Origin: Aliidongia dinghuensis
Lineage (GTDB): Bacteria; Pseudomonadota; Alphaproteobacteria; ATCC43930; CGMCC-115725
Length of the DNA stretch: 64,000 nt
Reading direction: 5' to 3'
Assembly: GCF_014643535.1 (NCBI RefSeq)
Contig: NZ_BMJQ01000001.1
Span: 620,001-684,000, forward strand
The notes beneath the pieces were generated by a model. The model was not told the origin of the DNA and did no database searches. It saw nothing but the letters and a program-made list of their open reading frames with translations. Positions within the stretch are counted from its first letter, which is position 1. Each line of letters starts with the position of its first letter. Positions 15,630-27,354 of the stretch are shown one piece after another. Both the position numbers and the translations under genes were made by a program.

Positions 15630-16217
15630 ATGTCTCGTCTTTCGGTTTCGGCAGCGCTTCTCGGCAGCCTGGCGCTCGGCGCTTGCGTCGCAGCACCGCC
15701 GTCGGGGCCTTCGGTCGCGGTCATGCCCGGCCCTGGCAAGACGCTCGCCCAGTTCCAGCAGGACGACCTGACCTGCCGGAACTATGCTGAACAGCAGACC
15801 GGCGGCGTGCAGCCGGCGCAGGCCGCCAACGACAGCGCTGTCTCGAGCGCCGTGGTCGGCACGGGGCTGGGCGCCGCGGCGGGCGCGCTGATTGGGGCGG
15901 CCGCCGGCAATGCGGGCATCGGTGCCGCGGCCGGTGCCGGTGCGGGCCTGCTGATGGGTTCTGCGGCCGGTGCCAACAACGCCCAGCTCTCCGGCGCCGC
16001 GCTGCAGCGGCGCTACGACGTCGGCTATATGCAGTGCATGGCGGCCAACGGCGAGAGCGTGCCGCCCGTACAGCAGGCGGCGCGCCCGGCCTATTACCCG
16101 GCGCCGGCCTATGCCTACCCGGCCCCGGTCTACTACCCCTATCCCCCGCCGCCGCCGTACTACTACGGCCCGTCGGTCGCCGTCGGCTTCGGCTTCGGCG
16201 GCGGGCGCCACTGGTAA
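15630..16217 (+). CDS. Glycine-zipper lipoprotein
   Basis: This encodes 195 residues from ATG at 15630, chosen because GGGGGAG lies about 8 nt upstream. The start MSRLSVSAALLGSLALGAC is a lipoprotein signal with lipobox ALGAC. The middle holds a Gly/Ala-rich zipper (about 75-125: GLGAAAGALIGAAAG, AGLLMGSAAGAN), as in Rcp/SlyB-type outer-membrane proteins. It is followed by YDVGYMQCMAANG and a C-terminal Pro/Tyr-rich tail (YYPAPAYAYPAPVYYPYP). Likely outer-membrane anchored and able to insert or oligomerise through the zipper. It lies between coxM and coxD on the opposite strand and is bounded by a strong terminator, so a link to the cox system is doubtful. Confidence 0.88.
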   Translation: MSRLSVSAALLGSLALGACVAAPPSGPSVAVMPGPGKTLAQFQQDDLTCRNYAEQQTGGVQPAQAANDSAVSSAVVGTGLGAAAGALIGAAAGNAGIGAAAGAGAGLLMGSAAGANNAQLSGAALQRRYDVGYMQCMAANGESVPPVQQAARPAYYPAPAYAYPAPVYYPYPPPPPYYYGPSVAVGFGFGGGRHW

Positions 16218-16219
16218 GA

Positions 16220-16252
16220 AAAACGCCGCCCGGCCGAACCGGGCGGCGTTTT
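16220..16252. terminator. Bidirectional intrinsic terminator
   Basis: A perfect 14-bp stem (AAAACGCCGCCCGG at 16220-16233 and its complement at 16239-16252) with a 5-nt loop has A residues on one side and T residues on the other, so it can stop transcription in both directions. It serves the lipoprotein gene (plus) and the coxSLM operon (minus, stop at 16273). Confidence 0.92.
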
Positions 16253-16272
16253 CGTTTCGGGCGATCGCCTGA

Positions 16273-17067
16273 TTAGCCGGTCGCGGCGACCGCGCGCTTG
16301 GCGAACACCGTCACCAGGTGCGAGCGATATTCGGCGCTTGCGTGGATATCCGAGTTGAGCTCGTCGGCCGGGATCTTGAGACCGTCGAGTGCGGACGCCG
16401 TGAAGTTCTTGTCGAGCGCAGCTTCGAACTCGGTCGCGCGGAACACCGACGGCCCGGCGCCGGTGACCGCGACGCGGACGCCTTGGGCGGTCTTCGCGAC
16501 GAACACGCCGACCACGGCATAGCGCGACGCCGGGTTGCGGAACTTCTGATAGTCCGACTTCTCCGGAATGGGGAAGCTCACCGCGGTTACGATCTCGTCC
16601 GGCTCGAGCGCCGTCTCGAACATGCCGACGAAGAAGTCGGCGGCGGAAAGCTGCCGCTTCGACGTGTGCACCGTGGCGCCGAGCGCCAGGAGCGCCGCCG
16701 GATAGTCGGCGGCCGGATCATTGTTGCTGATCGAGCCGCCGATCGTGCCGCGATGGCGCACGGCCGGATCGCCGATGTTGCCGGCGAGCCAAGCCAAGCC
16801 CGGGATCGCCGAGTTGACGACATCGGAGGCGCCGACCTCGGCATGGGTCGTCATGGCGCCGATCGTGATCGTGTTGCCGTCGCGCTTGATGCCCTTCAAC
16901 TCGGGGATACGGCCGAGATCGACCAGGTCCGACGGCCGGGCGAGGCGCTGCTTCAGCGTCGGCACCAGGGTCATGCCGCCGGCGAGCAGCTTGCCATCCT
17001 CGGCGCCGGCGATCGCCTGGATCGCGTCCTGCAGGCTCTTTGGGGATTGATAGTTGAATTCGTACAT
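16273..17067 (-). CDS. coxM: CoxM-like FAD subunit of molybdenum hydroxylase
   Basis: This encodes 264 residues from ATG at 17067, chosen for the GAGGA upstream and because MYEFNYQSPKSLQDAI is the family's usual start. FAD-binding motifs are AGGMTLVPTLKQRL near residue 30 and TIGGSISNNDPAADYPAA near residue 105; the C-terminal CODH-type domain follows. This subunit passes electrons from the iron-sulfur subunit to the membrane quinone pool. It is last in the S-L-M operon, 10 bp after coxL, and ends at the shared terminator. Substrate of the complex is discussed under coxL. Confidence 0.93.
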   Translation of the reverse strand: MYEFNYQSPKSLQDAIQAIAGAEDGKLLAGGMTLVPTLKQRLARPSDLVDLGRIPELKGIKRDGNTITIGAMTTHAEVGASDVVNSAIPGLAWLAGNIGDPAVRHRGTIGGSISNNDPAADYPAALLALGATVHTSKRQLSAADFFVGMFETALEPDEIVTAVSFPIPEKSDYQKFRNPASRYAVVGVFVAKTAQGVRVAVTGAGPSVFRATEFEAALDKNFTASALDGLKIPADELNSDIHASAEYRSHLVTVFAKRAVAATG

Positions 17068-17077
17068 GGGTCCGTCC

Positions 17078-19487
<2,410 letters not shown>

Positions 19488-19498
<11 letters not shown>

Positions 19499-19970
19499 GG
19501 GAGCCTCCCATCGCCTTCGCCCCCGCCTCCACTGCCTTCACGATGTTGTGGTAGCCGGTGCAGCGACAGATGTTGCCCTCGAGCCAGTCGCGGATCTCGT
19601 GCTCGGTCGGCGCCGGGTTCTGCTTCACCAGGTCCACGGCGCTCATCACCATGCCGGGCGTACAGAAGCCGCATTGCAGGCCGTGATGCTCGCGGAACGC
19701 CGCCTGCATCGGGTGCAGCTCGCCGTTCGGCGCCAGCCCCTCGATGGTCAGGATGTCGGCGCCGTCGGCCTGCGCCACCAGCAGGGTACAGCTCTTCATC
19801 GACTTGCCGTCGACATGGACGAGGCAGGCGCCGCATTGGCTGGTGTCGCAGCCGACGTGGGTCCCGGTCAGACCCAGGTGATCGCGCAGGAATTGAACGA
19901 GCAGAGTGCGCGGCTCGACAGTGGCCGTCACCTTCTTGCCGTTCACCGTCATGGAAACCGGTGCCGACAT
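19488..19970 (-). CDS. coxS: CoxS-like [2Fe-2S] subunit
   Basis: This encodes 160 residues from ATG at 19970. It has the usual two-cluster layout: an N-terminal plant-type ferredoxin domain ([17 protein letters not shown] with its partner Cys in MKSCTLLV) and a C-terminal helical domain ([14 protein letters not shown] and [15 protein letters not shown]). All eight cluster Cys residues are present. It carries electrons from the molybdenum site in CoxL to FAD in CoxM. First gene of the coxSLM operon; its stop lies inside the coxL start region. Confidence 0.95.
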
Positions 19971-20127
19971 CGACGAGTTCTCCCTTGATGCTGCGGCGCA
20001 GTCGATGCTGCGCTTGGGCGAAGGGGCGGCACGACGCGCCGCCCGGAATTCGGCAGCAAGTGTCGACCCCTAAACCCTGCCCGGTCAAGGGTGGTCCGAT
20101 GACAATCGACCCTGGTGCGGTGCGATA

Positions 20128-21375
20128 TTATCCCGCGCGGCGCAAGGGCTTGGCTCTTGCCATGTCGAGCGCGCGGTCGAGTGCTTGGCCGATGTCGGCC
20201 TCGAGGTCCTCGACGCTCTCGAGCCCGACCGAGAGCCGGATCAGCCCCTCGCTGATGCCGTGGGCGGCGCGCTCTTCGGGGCTGTAGGGCGAATGGGTCA
20301 TCGAGGCCGGATGCTGCACCAGCGTCTCCGCATCGCCCAGGCTGACCGCGATCGTCACCAGCTCGAGCGCGTCCATGAAGCGCAAGCCCGCGTCGAACCC
20401 GCCCTCGAGTTCGAACGCGATCATGCCGCCGAAGCCGCCCGGCATCTGCCGGCGGGCGAGATCATGCTGCGGGGCGCTTGCGAGGCCGGGATAGTGCACG
20501 GCCGCGACAGCCGGGTGCGCCTCCAGCAGCTGGGCGAGATGAAGGGCGCTCCGGCAGTGGCGCTCCATGCGCACCTCGAGCGTCTTCAGGCCGCGCAGCA
20601 CCAGGAAGGCGTCGAACGGCGACAGTACGGCGCCGGTCATGTCCTTGAGGCCGAAGAGGCGCATGCGCTCGATCAATTCCTGCCGGCCGACCGCGGCGCC
20701 GGCGAGCAGGTCGCCATGGCCGCCCAGATACTTGGTCGCGGAGTGGACCACCAGGTCGGCGCCGAGCGAGAGCGGCCGCTGCAGGAGCGGCGTCGCATAG
20801 GTGTTGTCGACCATGACGAGCGCGCCGCGGGCATGGGCAAGCTCCGCGATCGCGGCGATGTCGACGAGCCGCATGTTCGGGTTCGCCGGCGTCTCGAAAT
20901 AGACGAGCCGCGTGCGCGGGCCGAAGCCGGCCTCGGCCGCGGCAAGGTCGGTCAGGTCCGCGTGGCGCACGGTGATGCCGAACTGGGCCAGCCCGTGGCG
21001 GAAGAAGGCGAAGGTGCAGCCGTAGAGCGTCAGGTCCGTCAGGATCTCGTCGCCGGGCTTGAGCAGGCTCCAGATCGCCGACGTGATGGCGCCCATGCCG
21101 GATGCGGTCGCGAGCGCCGCCTCGCCGCCTTCGAGGCTCGCGAGCCGCGTCTCGAGCAGCGCCACGGTCGGGTTGCCGATACGGCCGTAGATATAGCCCG
21201 GCGCCTCACCGGCGAAGCGCCTGCCGCCCTCGGCGGCGCTCGGGAAGGCGAAGGTCGAGGTCAGGTGCAGCGGCGGCGAGAGGGCGCCCTGATGGTCGAG
21301 CGGATCGTAGCCATGATGGATCGCCCGCGTGGCGAAACCGGTCGCCCGCTGGTTCGTTAGATTCCGCTCGCCCAT
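20128..21375 (-). CDS. megL: Methionine gamma-lyase
   Basis: This encodes 415 residues from ATG at 21375, chosen because GGAGGAAA lies 7 nt upstream; longer in-frame starts lack this. It belongs to the trans-sulfuration PLP family, with GYIYGRIGNPTVALLE and the PLP lysine in HSATKYLGGHGD (Lys215). Cys120 in DLTLYGCTFAFFRHG matches the Cys typical of methionine gamma-lyases, which convert methionine to methanethiol, 2-oxobutyrate and ammonia; cystathionine lyases and sulfhydrylases lack it. A divergent Lrp-type gene repeats the mdeA/mdeR arrangement of Pseudomonas putida. Cytoplasmic. Homocysteine or O-succinylhomoserine activity cannot be ruled out. Confidence 0.88.
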   Translation of the reverse strand: MGERNLTNQRATGFATRAIHHGYDPLDHQGALSPPLHLTSTFAFPSAAEGGRRFAGEAPGYIYGRIGNPTVALLETRLASLEGGEAALATASGMGAITSAIWSLLKPGDEILTDLTLYGCTFAFFRHGLAQFGITVRHADLTDLAAAEAGFGPRTRLVYFETPANPNMRLVDIAAIAELAHARGALVMVDNTYATPLLQRPLSLGADLVVHSATKYLGGHGDLLAGAAVGRQELIERMRLFGLKDMTGAVLSPFDAFLVLRGLKTLEVRMERHCRSALHLAQLLEAHPAVAAVHYPGLASAPQHDLARRQMPGGFGGMIAFELEGGFDAGLRFMDALELVTIAVSLGDAETLVQHPASMTHSPYSPEERAAHGISEGLIRLSVGLESVEDLEADIGQALDRALDMARAKPLRRAG

Positions 21376-21479
21376 TGCCGTTTCCTCCCGTGCCATTAGG
21401 CCAGGAGGATACGGCCAAGGGGCAGGGCATGTCCTTGCGAACTCGGCCACGGAATGCCACGATATTGGCAGAATACACT

Positions 21480-21489
21480 AATCTAGATT
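21480..21489. promoter_or_regulatory. Possible Lrp operator palindrome
   Basis: The perfect 10-bp palindrome AATCTAGATT lies in an AT-rich patch in the 130-bp divergent gap, 16 bp before the Lrp start and about 100 bp upstream of megL. Lrp/AsnC regulators bind AT-rich imperfect dyads, so this is a candidate autoregulatory site. Confidence 0.4.
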
Positions 21490-21505
21490 GCTAAGTTGGT
21501 GGAAC

Positions 21506-21988
21506 ATGCCGAAACTCGAATTCGATGCGATCGACCGCCGCCTTCTGGATGCGCTGCAGGGCGAGGCGCGGCTGACCAACGTCGAGCTGGCCGACCGCAT
21601 CGGCCTCTCGCCGTCGCCCTGCCTCCGGCGCGTCAAGATCCTGGAGCGCGAGGGCGTCATCCAGGGCTATCGCGCGACGCTCGACCGGCGGAAGCTGGGT
21701 TTGGCCTTGACCGTGTTCGTCGGCGTCAAGGTCGAGCGCCATCGCGACGAGGAGGCGACGGCGTTCCAGCAGGCCATGCGCGCCGTGCCGGAGGTCGTCG
21801 CCTGCCACCTGATCTCGGGCGAGCACGACTTCCTGCTCGAGGTCGTGGTCGCGAGCCTCGAGGCCTACGAGGATTTCCTCCTCGGCACGCTCCTGAAGCT
21901 GCCCGGCGTCAGCGACGTGCGCAGCAACTTCGCGATCCGCATGGTGAAGCCGCCCGGGCCGCTGCCGCTCGATCATCTGCCGGGGTGA
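21506..21988 (+). CDS. Lrp/AsnC-family regulator, probably of megL
   Basis: This encodes 160 residues from ATG at 21506, with GGTGGAA just upstream. The N-terminal HTH (FDAIDRRLLDALQGEARLTN then LADRIGLSPSPCLRRV) is followed by a C-terminal RAM domain (about 70-150: VFVGVKVERHRDEEATAF, CHLISGEHDFLLEVVV) that forms octamers and senses amino acids. It is divergent from megL. By analogy with MdeR of Pseudomonas putida it probably activates the lyase gene in response to methionine or a related amino acid; that target is inferred from position. Confidence 0.93.
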   Translation: MPKLEFDAIDRRLLDALQGEARLTNVELADRIGLSPSPCLRRVKILEREGVIQGYRATLDRRKLGLALTVFVGVKVERHRDEEATAFQQAMRAVPEVVACHLISGEHDFLLEVVVASLEAYEDFLLGTLLKLPGVSDVRSNFAIRMVKPPGPLPLDHLPG

Positions 21989-22080
21989 GAGGCGATCGTT
22001 TCCTTAGCTAATTAAGTGATTTTTAAAGCCTCGCCCGTTAGCGCATCGGCCTCGATCACTAATTCGTGAGGGCCGTCCCC

Positions 22081-23760
22081 GTGCAACGTCTCAGCATCAC
22101 CCAGCGCGTGGCCTTGATTGTCGGGCTGCTCGTGCTGTCGATCGTCGGCGTCGTCGCGATCCAGGCGGTGTCATTCCGCAATTCGATGATCCAGGAGCGC
22201 CAGGACAAGCTGCGCGACATGGTGACGAGCGTGCTGGGCGCGGTGAAGTTCTACGACGGCCAGGTCGCTGCCGGGAAAATCTCGCTGGCCGACGCGCAGG
22301 AGGCGGTCAAGGTCGCGGCGCGCGCCATGCGCTGGAGCGACGGCAACTACTACGGCATCTACCAGTACGACGGCGTGACGCTCGTCCACAGCAACCCGAA
22401 GTTCGAGGGCGTGAACCGGATCGACACGCGCGACCCGCAGGGCAACCGCACGGTCGCCGACCTGATCGATGCCGGCCGCAAGCCGGGCGGCGGCTTCGTC
22501 TGGACCTTGGTGCCGCGGCCGGGCCAACAGGTGGCGGTGTCGAAGCTCACTTTCGCCCAAGGCTACGAGCCATGGAAATGGGTGATCCAGGCCGGCGTCT
22601 ATGTCGACGACATCGATGCCATCGTCTGGCGCGGCGTTCTGACCATCGGCGGCTTCGCGCTCGTGGCGGCGTTGCTCGCCGGCGGGCTCGCCGCCTATGT
22701 CGGCCGCAGCATCAGCCGCCCAATCGGCGGCCTCGCCGGCACGATGCAGACGCTCGCCTCGGGCGACATGGCGGTTACCGTGCCTTATGTCGCAGAGCAG
22801 AACGAGATCGGCACCATGGCCCGCGCCGTCGAGGTGTTCCGCACGAGCATGGCCGAGGGGGATGCGCTGCGCGAGGAACAGGAGCGGCTGAAGCAGGCCG
22901 CGGCGGCCGACCGCCGGACCTCGCTCTTGCGCATGGCCGACGAGTTCGAGGCGGCCGTGGGCGGCGTGGTCGAGGCAGTCTCAGCCTCGTCGGCGGAAAT
23001 GCGCCGCTCGGCCGCGACCCTCACCGAGAGTGCCCGGAGCACCAGCGACAAGTCCGACGAGATCGTCGCGCTGTCGGACGATGCCTCGCAGAACGTGAGC
23101 GCGGTCGCGGGCGCGTCCGAGGAATTGTTCGCCTCCATCAGCGAGATCAGCCGGCGCCTGGCTGAGGCGGTCAAGACGACCGGCGAGGCCGATGCGGAGG
23201 CACGCGTCGCGGCTGGCCTGATGCAGAGCCTGGAGCGGACGACCGGCCGGATCGGCGAGGTCGTGGGCCTCATCAATTCGATCGCGAGCCAGACCAATCT
23301 CCTGGCCTTGAACGCGACGATCGAGGCGGCGCGCGCCGGCGAGGCGGGCAAGGGCTTCGCCATCGTGGCGAGCGAGGTGAAGGCGCTCGCCCGCCAGACA
23401 GCGGATGCGACCGACGAGATCCGGACCCAAGTCGGCGCCATCCAGCAGGAGGCAACGGCGGCGCTGAAGTCGATCTCGGGCGTCACCCGCACTGTGAGCG
23501 ACATCAGCGAGCTCGTGACCGCCGTTGCGGCTGCAACCGAGCAGCAGACGGCCGCGACCGAGGAGATCTCGCGCCGGGTGCAGCAGGTTGCGACCGGTAC
23601 CGGCGCCGTCTCGGCCAGCATGGGCGTGGTCGCCCAGGCCATGGGCAGCACGCGCAGCGAAGCGGGCCAGGTGCTGGATGCCGCAACGACGCTCGCCGAG
23701 CGCGGCGTCACGCTCAAGCAGAAGGTCGGCGGCTTCCTGGAGACGATCCGGGCGGCCTAA
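22081..23760 (+). CDS. Methyl-accepting chemotaxis protein (sCache)
   Basis: This encodes 559 residues from GTG at 22081 (GAGGG nine nt upstream; the GTG at 22066 has no binding site). Layout: membrane helix (about 7-28), single-Cache sensor domain (about 35-185, with [20 protein letters not shown]), second helix (about 190-212), HAMP, then the coiled-coil signalling domain (to about 555). The hairpin tip is [20 protein letters not shown] followed by [17 protein letters not shown]. No CheR-binding pentapeptide is at the C-terminus. It is an inner-membrane receptor for a small extracellular molecule; sCache_2 domains often bind carboxylates. It converges on ltrA with overlapping stops. Confidence 0.95.
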   Translation: MQRLSITQRVALIVGLLVLSIVGVVAIQAVSFRNSMIQERQDKLRDMVTSVLGAVKFYDGQVAAGKISLADAQEAVKVAARAMRWSDGNYYGIYQYDGVTLVHSNPKFEGVNRIDTRDPQGNRTVADLIDAGRKPGGGFVWTLVPRPGQQVAVSKLTFAQGYEPWKWVIQAGVYVDDIDAIVWRGVLTIGGFALVAALLAGGLAAYVGRSISRPIGGLAGTMQTLASGDMAVTVPYVAEQNEIGTMARAVEVFRTSMAEGDALREEQERLKQAAAADRRTSLLRMADEFEAAVGGVVEAVSASSAEMRRSAATLTESARSTSDKSDEIVALSDDASQNVSAVAGASEELFASISEISRRLAEAVKTTGEADAEARVAAGLMQSLERTTGRIGEVVGLINSIASQTNLLALNATIEAARAGEAGKGFAIVASEVKALARQTADATDEIRTQVGAIQQEATAALKSISGVTRTVSDISELVTAVAAATEQQTAATEEISRRVQQVATGTGAVSASMGVVAQAMGSTRSEAGQVLDAATTLAERGVTLKQKVGGFLETIRAA

Positions 23761-24923
23761 CGGGCGCGCCGGAGCGAGATCATCTCCCAGGCTGCGACGA
23801 CGACCAGAATCGCTGTCGTCCCGGCGCCGATCGCGAGCGGGGACAGCGACGGCGCGACCGGCGTCAGCGCCGCCAGCAGTCCCAGCCCGACCAGGTGCGA
23901 CAGCGGCACGCGGCCGGCGATCGGCGTCTTGAACAGGATGTTGCCCAGGAGATAGAGCGCGGGTGCCCCGAGGCTGGTCGCGATCACCGGCAGGCTCGCC
24001 GGGCCTTCGGGATGCAGCAGCACCAGGTCGTCGGCCACCGCCTCGACCACGATACCGGCGACGATCGGCACATGGACAAAGGTATAGGCGAGGCGGGCGA
24101 GACGGCCGGGGTCGGCGATCTTCTGGATATGATGGCTGCCGCGCTCGACCGCCGTGTCGAAATAGATCCACCAGAGCGCGACACTGCCGATGAAGGCGGC
24201 GGCGAAGGCAGCGACGGTCGAACCGCCCCAGGCGAGGCCCGCGAAGCGGGCGCCGGTCACCAGCACCGATTCGCCGAGCGCGATGATGATGAATTGCGAG
24301 CAGCGTTCGGCGATATGGCCGCCTTCGACGTCCCAATCGGCCGTGGTCGAGCGGCCGAGCCCGGGCACGCGGTAGCCCAGCGTCGGCGCGATGTAATCGA
24401 GCGCGAGGGCGGCGAGCCACAGGCCGAGGCGGGTGGGGCCCTGGGTTGCGGCGCCGGCGAGCCAGAACAGGCCGCCGAATGCCAGCCACAGCGTGATGCG
24501 CTGGAAGTTGCGCCGGTTGTGCGGGCTGGCATCGCCGATCGCCCAAAGCGTGAAGGCCGAGCGGCCGAGCTGCATCGCGACATAGCAGCCGGCGAAGACC
24601 GGGCCCAGCGTGCCGAACGCCTCCGGGATCGCCGCCGAGAACAGCAGGCCGGCCAGCATGAGCGCCAGCAGCAAGAGGCGGACTGGCGGGCGCTCCGGGT
24701 CGAGCCAGTTGGTGGCCCAGGCGGTGCAGATCCACACCCACCAGGTCGCCATGAACAGCAGCAGCGTGTGGAGTGCGCCGGTCTCCGTCGGATCGGCTAG
24801 AAGCAGGTGCGACAGCTGCGTGACGGCGAAGGCAAAAACCAGGTCGAAGAACAGCTCGATATTGGTCACGCGCGCCTGCTGGCGGCGCGGGCGCAGGAGA
24901 TGGCCGGTCCGCCGCGGGGCCAC
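23757..24923 (-). CDS. LtrA-family membrane protein
   Basis: This encodes 388 residues from GTG at 24923, with GGGAGA about 9 nt upstream. It has roughly ten membrane helices. The start [20 protein letters not shown] and the motif [21 protein letters not shown] are hallmarks of the low-temperature-requirement A family, whose molecular function is unknown. Its stop overlaps the end of the chemoreceptor gene on the other strand. coxG lies 27 bp upstream on the same strand, so the two may be cotranscribed. Confidence 0.92.
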   Translation of the reverse strand: MAPRRTGHLLRPRRQQARVTNIELFFDLVFAFAVTQLSHLLLADPTETGALHTLLLFMATWWVWICTAWATNWLDPERPPVRLLLLALMLAGLLFSAAIPEAFGTLGPVFAGCYVAMQLGRSAFTLWAIGDASPHNRRNFQRITLWLAFGGLFWLAGAATQGPTRLGLWLAALALDYIAPTLGYRVPGLGRSTTADWDVEGGHIAERCSQFIIIALGESVLVTGARFAGLAWGGSTVAAFAAAFIGSVALWWIYFDTAVERGSHHIQKIADPGRLARLAYTFVHVPIVAGIVVEAVADDLVLLHPEGPASLPVIATSLGAPALYLLGNILFKTPIAGRVPLSHLVGLGLLAALTPVAPSLSPLAIGAGTTAILVVVAAWEMISLRRAR

Positions 24924-24950
24924 GGAACCGGTCTCCCTCGAACGGACGGC

Positions 24951-25712
24951 CTAGCGGAAGATCGCGACGACGATGGCGATGACGATGACGAGCGCCGGGA
25001 TCCAGATCCACGGGTTGAGCCCGCCCGACGGCTTGTTGCCGCTCGAGACCGGCGTGGCGCCGCCTGCGGCACCGAGCGTCGTACCGGCCGGCGGCACGGT
25101 CGGCTGCGGTGCTGCCGGCGGCGGTTCGGCGGCGGCCGGCTCGGGTGCGACCGCCGTCGGTGCGGCATGCGGCTCGGCGGCAGAGGCAAGCGCAGCCTCG
25201 ACGGCAGGTTCGGCGGCGACGGTCGCGGCGGGCGCGGCTTCCGGCGCCGGCGCCGCCTCGGCGGCGGCTTCGCCTTCGGCGACGATCGCGGCAAAGCGGC
25301 TGAAGAAATCGTCGGCCATCTTGCGGGCCGTGCCGTCGATGAGGCGCGAGCCGATCTGGGCGAGCTTGCCGCCGACCTGTGCGTCGACCGAGTAGGTCAA
25401 GAGCGTGCCAGGGCCGTCATCGGCGAGCGCCACCTTGGCGCCGCCCTTGGCGAAGCCCGCGACACCGCCCGAGCCTTCGCCGGTGATGGTGTAGCCGTTC
25501 GGCGGATCGATGTCGCTCAAGGTGACCTTGCCGCCGAAGCTCGCCTTGACCGGCCCGACCTTGGCCGTGACCTTGGCGGTGAAGGAGGTGTCGGAGGTCT
25601 TCTCGATCTCGTCGCAGCCGGGGATCGATTGCTTGAGGATCTCGGCGTCGTTCAGCGCCGCCCAGACCTTGGCCCGCGGCGCCGCAATCCGGTATTCGCC
25701 CGTCATGTCCAT
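24951..25712 (-). CDS. coxG: CoxG-like membrane-anchored SRPBCC protein
   Basis: This encodes 253 residues from ATG at 25712 (AAGGA 9 nt upstream). Residues 1-150 form the CoxG/SRPBCC domain (MDMTGEYRIAAPRAKVWAAL, then SIPGCDEIEK and the C-terminal FFSRFAAIVAEGEAA). An Ala/Pro-rich linker of about 85 residues follows, and a single membrane helix (WIWIPALVIVIAIVVAIF) ends the protein. CoxG recruits CO dehydrogenase to the cytoplasmic membrane and may handle quinone. It is 5 kb from coxSLM rather than in the cluster; serving the window's form II enzyme is likely but not shown. Confidence 0.9.
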   Translation of the reverse strand: MDMTGEYRIAAPRAKVWAALNDAEILKQSIPGCDEIEKTSDTSFTAKVTAKVGPVKASFGGKVTLSDIDPPNGYTITGEGSGGVAGFAKGGAKVALADDGPGTLLTYSVDAQVGGKLAQIGSRLIDGTARKMADDFFSRFAAIVAEGEAAAEAAPAPEAAPAATVAAEPAVEAALASAAEPHAAPTAVAPEPAAAEPPPAAPQPTVPPAGTTLGAAGGATPVSSGNKPSGGLNPWIWIPALVIVIAIVVAIFR

Positions 25713-25787
25713 GATTTGCAATCCTTATCCTGCCGGCCGACCGCCGGCAAAGGTAGGCGGCCCGCTCGGCAGGCGCAAGCCTCGGGG

Positions 25788-26597
25788 CTATTCTTCGCGC
25801 GGGAGCGCGCTCTCGTGCCAATGGCGCAGCAGCAGGTGCGAGAGGCCGGCGAGCAGCGCATAGATCGCGATGCCGGCGAGCGAGATCAGCGCCAGTGCTG
25901 CAAACATGCGCGGGATGTCGAGCCGATAGCCGGCCTCGAGGATGCGGTATGCCAAGCCCGATTCATGGCCGCCGGCGCCGGCCACGAACTCCGCCACCAC
26001 GGCGCCGATGAGCGCGAGCCCGCCCGAGATGCGCAAGCCCGCGAGAAAGTAGGGCAGCGCCGAGGGCAGGCGCAGATGGATGAGCGTCTGGCCGCGCGTG
26101 GCGCCATAGAGCCGGAACAGCTCGGCGAGGTTCCGGTCGGCGCTGTTCAAGCCCAGCGTCGTGTTGGACAGGATCGGGAAGAAGGCGACGATCCAGGCGC
26201 AGATCAGCAGGGCCGCGACCGTATTGTCGACCCAGATGATGATGAGCGGCGCCACGGCGACGATCGGCGTCACCTGCAGGATGATCGCATAGGGAAAGAG
26301 GCTGCGCGCGATGAGCGGCGAGCGCGCGAACAGCAATGCCAACGCCCCGCCGCCCAGGACGGCCGCGAGCAGCGACAGTGCTGCGATCTCGAGCGTGAAG
26401 GCGAGTGCCGGGCCGAGGATCGGCCAGTCGCGCACGAGCGCCGTCGCGATCCGGCTCGGCGCCGGCACGATATAGGGCGGCACGTCGAAGAGGCGGATCG
26501 CCGCCTCCCACGTGCCGAGCGCCAGCGCACCGACGAGCGCCGGCAGCAGCGCCTTGGCCAACCCTTGGGCCAGCCATTGCGCAAGCTTGCCGTTCAT
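25788..26597 (-). CDS. SsuC-like ABC transporter permease
   Basis: This encodes 269 residues from ATG at 26597, overlapping the ATPase stop by 4 nt (ATGA). It has about six membrane helices and the BPD_transp_1 EAA-type loop (ELFRLYGATRGQTLIHLRLP, followed by SALPYFLAGLRISGG). It belongs to the SsuC/TauC/ThiX group, which carries sulfonates, nitrate, taurine or pyrimidine precursors. It forms the channel of the three-gene importer with the genes at 26594-27340 and 27355-28362. Substrate unknown. Confidence 0.92.
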   Translation of the reverse strand: MNGKLAQWLAQGLAKALLPALVGALALGTWEAAIRLFDVPPYIVPAPSRIATALVRDWPILGPALAFTLEIAALSLLAAVLGGGALALLFARSPLIARSLFPYAIILQVTPIVAVAPLIIIWVDNTVAALLICAWIVAFFPILSNTTLGLNSADRNLAELFRLYGATRGQTLIHLRLPSALPYFLAGLRISGGLALIGAVVAEFVAGAGGHESGLAYRILEAGYRLDIPRMFAALALISLAGIAIYALLAGLSHLLLRHWHESALPREE

Positions 26598-27340
26598 GCC
26601 GCCATCGCCCGGCCGAGCGCCGCCGACACCTCGGCGCAAGCGGCGCCATAGGTGGCACCGTGGCGGAAGCCGGCCGCGCGCGGGTAGGGCGCCACCACCG
26701 GCAGTTCGGCCACGATGCGGCCGGGCCGGGCCGCCATGATCGCGATGCGGTTCGACAGATAGACCGACTCATAGACGCTGTGCGTCACGAACACGATCGC
26801 GAGGCCGCGCTCGGCCCAGAGCGCCAAGAGATCGTCGTTGAGCTTGAGGCGCGTGATCTCGTCGAGGGCGGCGAACGGCTCGTCCATCAGCAAGAGGCGC
26901 GGCCGCATGACGAGCGCCCGGGCGATCGAGACGCGCATGCGCATGCCGCCGGAGAGCTCGCGCGGGAAGGCGCGCTCGAACCCCTCGAGCCCGACCAGCG
27001 CCAGTGCGTCGCGTGCCCGCGCCTCGGCCTCGGCGCGCGCGAGACGGGCGAGGCGCAGCGGCAGGGTCACGTTCGCAAGCACGCGCGCCCAGGGCATGAG
27101 CGTCGGCTCCTGGAATACGAAGCCGATGTCACCCGGGCGCGGCCGCTCGCCACCATCCCAGCGAACCTGGCCGTCGCTCGGCGGTATCAGACCGGCGATG
27201 AGGCGGAGTGCCGTGCTCTTGCCGCAGCCGGACGGGCCGACCAGGCTCAGGAACTCGCCTGGCCGCACGGCGAGCTCGAGGCCTGCGAGCGCGTCCGTGC
27301 CGCTCGGGAAGCGCTTGCCGACGCCCGCGAGCGTGACCAG
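26594..27340 (-). CDS. SsuB-like ABC transporter ATPase, non-standard start
   Basis: The product has Walker A (GPSGCGKST), signature motif (LSGGMRMRVSIARAL) and Walker B (RLLLMDEPFAAL). The frame stays coding upstream to about 27340 (VTLAGVGKRFPSGTDALAGL), the normal first strand of such ATPases. No ATG, GTG or TTG begins that stretch; the first standard start is GTG at 27268, inside the domain. I place the start at CTG 27340, giving 248 residues; an ATA at 27358, overlapping the stop of the binding-protein gene, is the other option. It energises the importer and is cotranscribed between binding protein and permease. Confidence 0.88.
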   Translation of the reverse strand: MVTLAGVGKRFPSGTDALAGLELAVRPGEFLSLVGPSGCGKSTALRLIAGLIPPSDGQVRWDGGERPRPGDIGFVFQEPTLMPWARVLANVTLPLRLARLARAEAEARARDALALVGLEGFERAFPRELSGGMRMRVSIARALVMRPRLLLMDEPFAALDEITRLKLNDDLLALWAERGLAIVFVTHSVYESVYLSNRIAIMAARPGRIVAELPVVAPYPRAAGFRHGATYGAACAEVSAALGRAMAA

Positions 27341-27354
27341 AGGGGCGGAGGCGT

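Noticed and set aside
15309..16211. N-terminal extension of coxD to 618 residues
   Set aside because: The added part is antisense to the glycine-zipper lipoprotein gene and has no domain; MoxR proteins start near residue 1 of the shorter form.
22981..25011. 676-codon open frame on minus across the chemoreceptor and ltrA
   Set aside because: It overlaps two well-supported genes in other frames, and its translation shows no family features.
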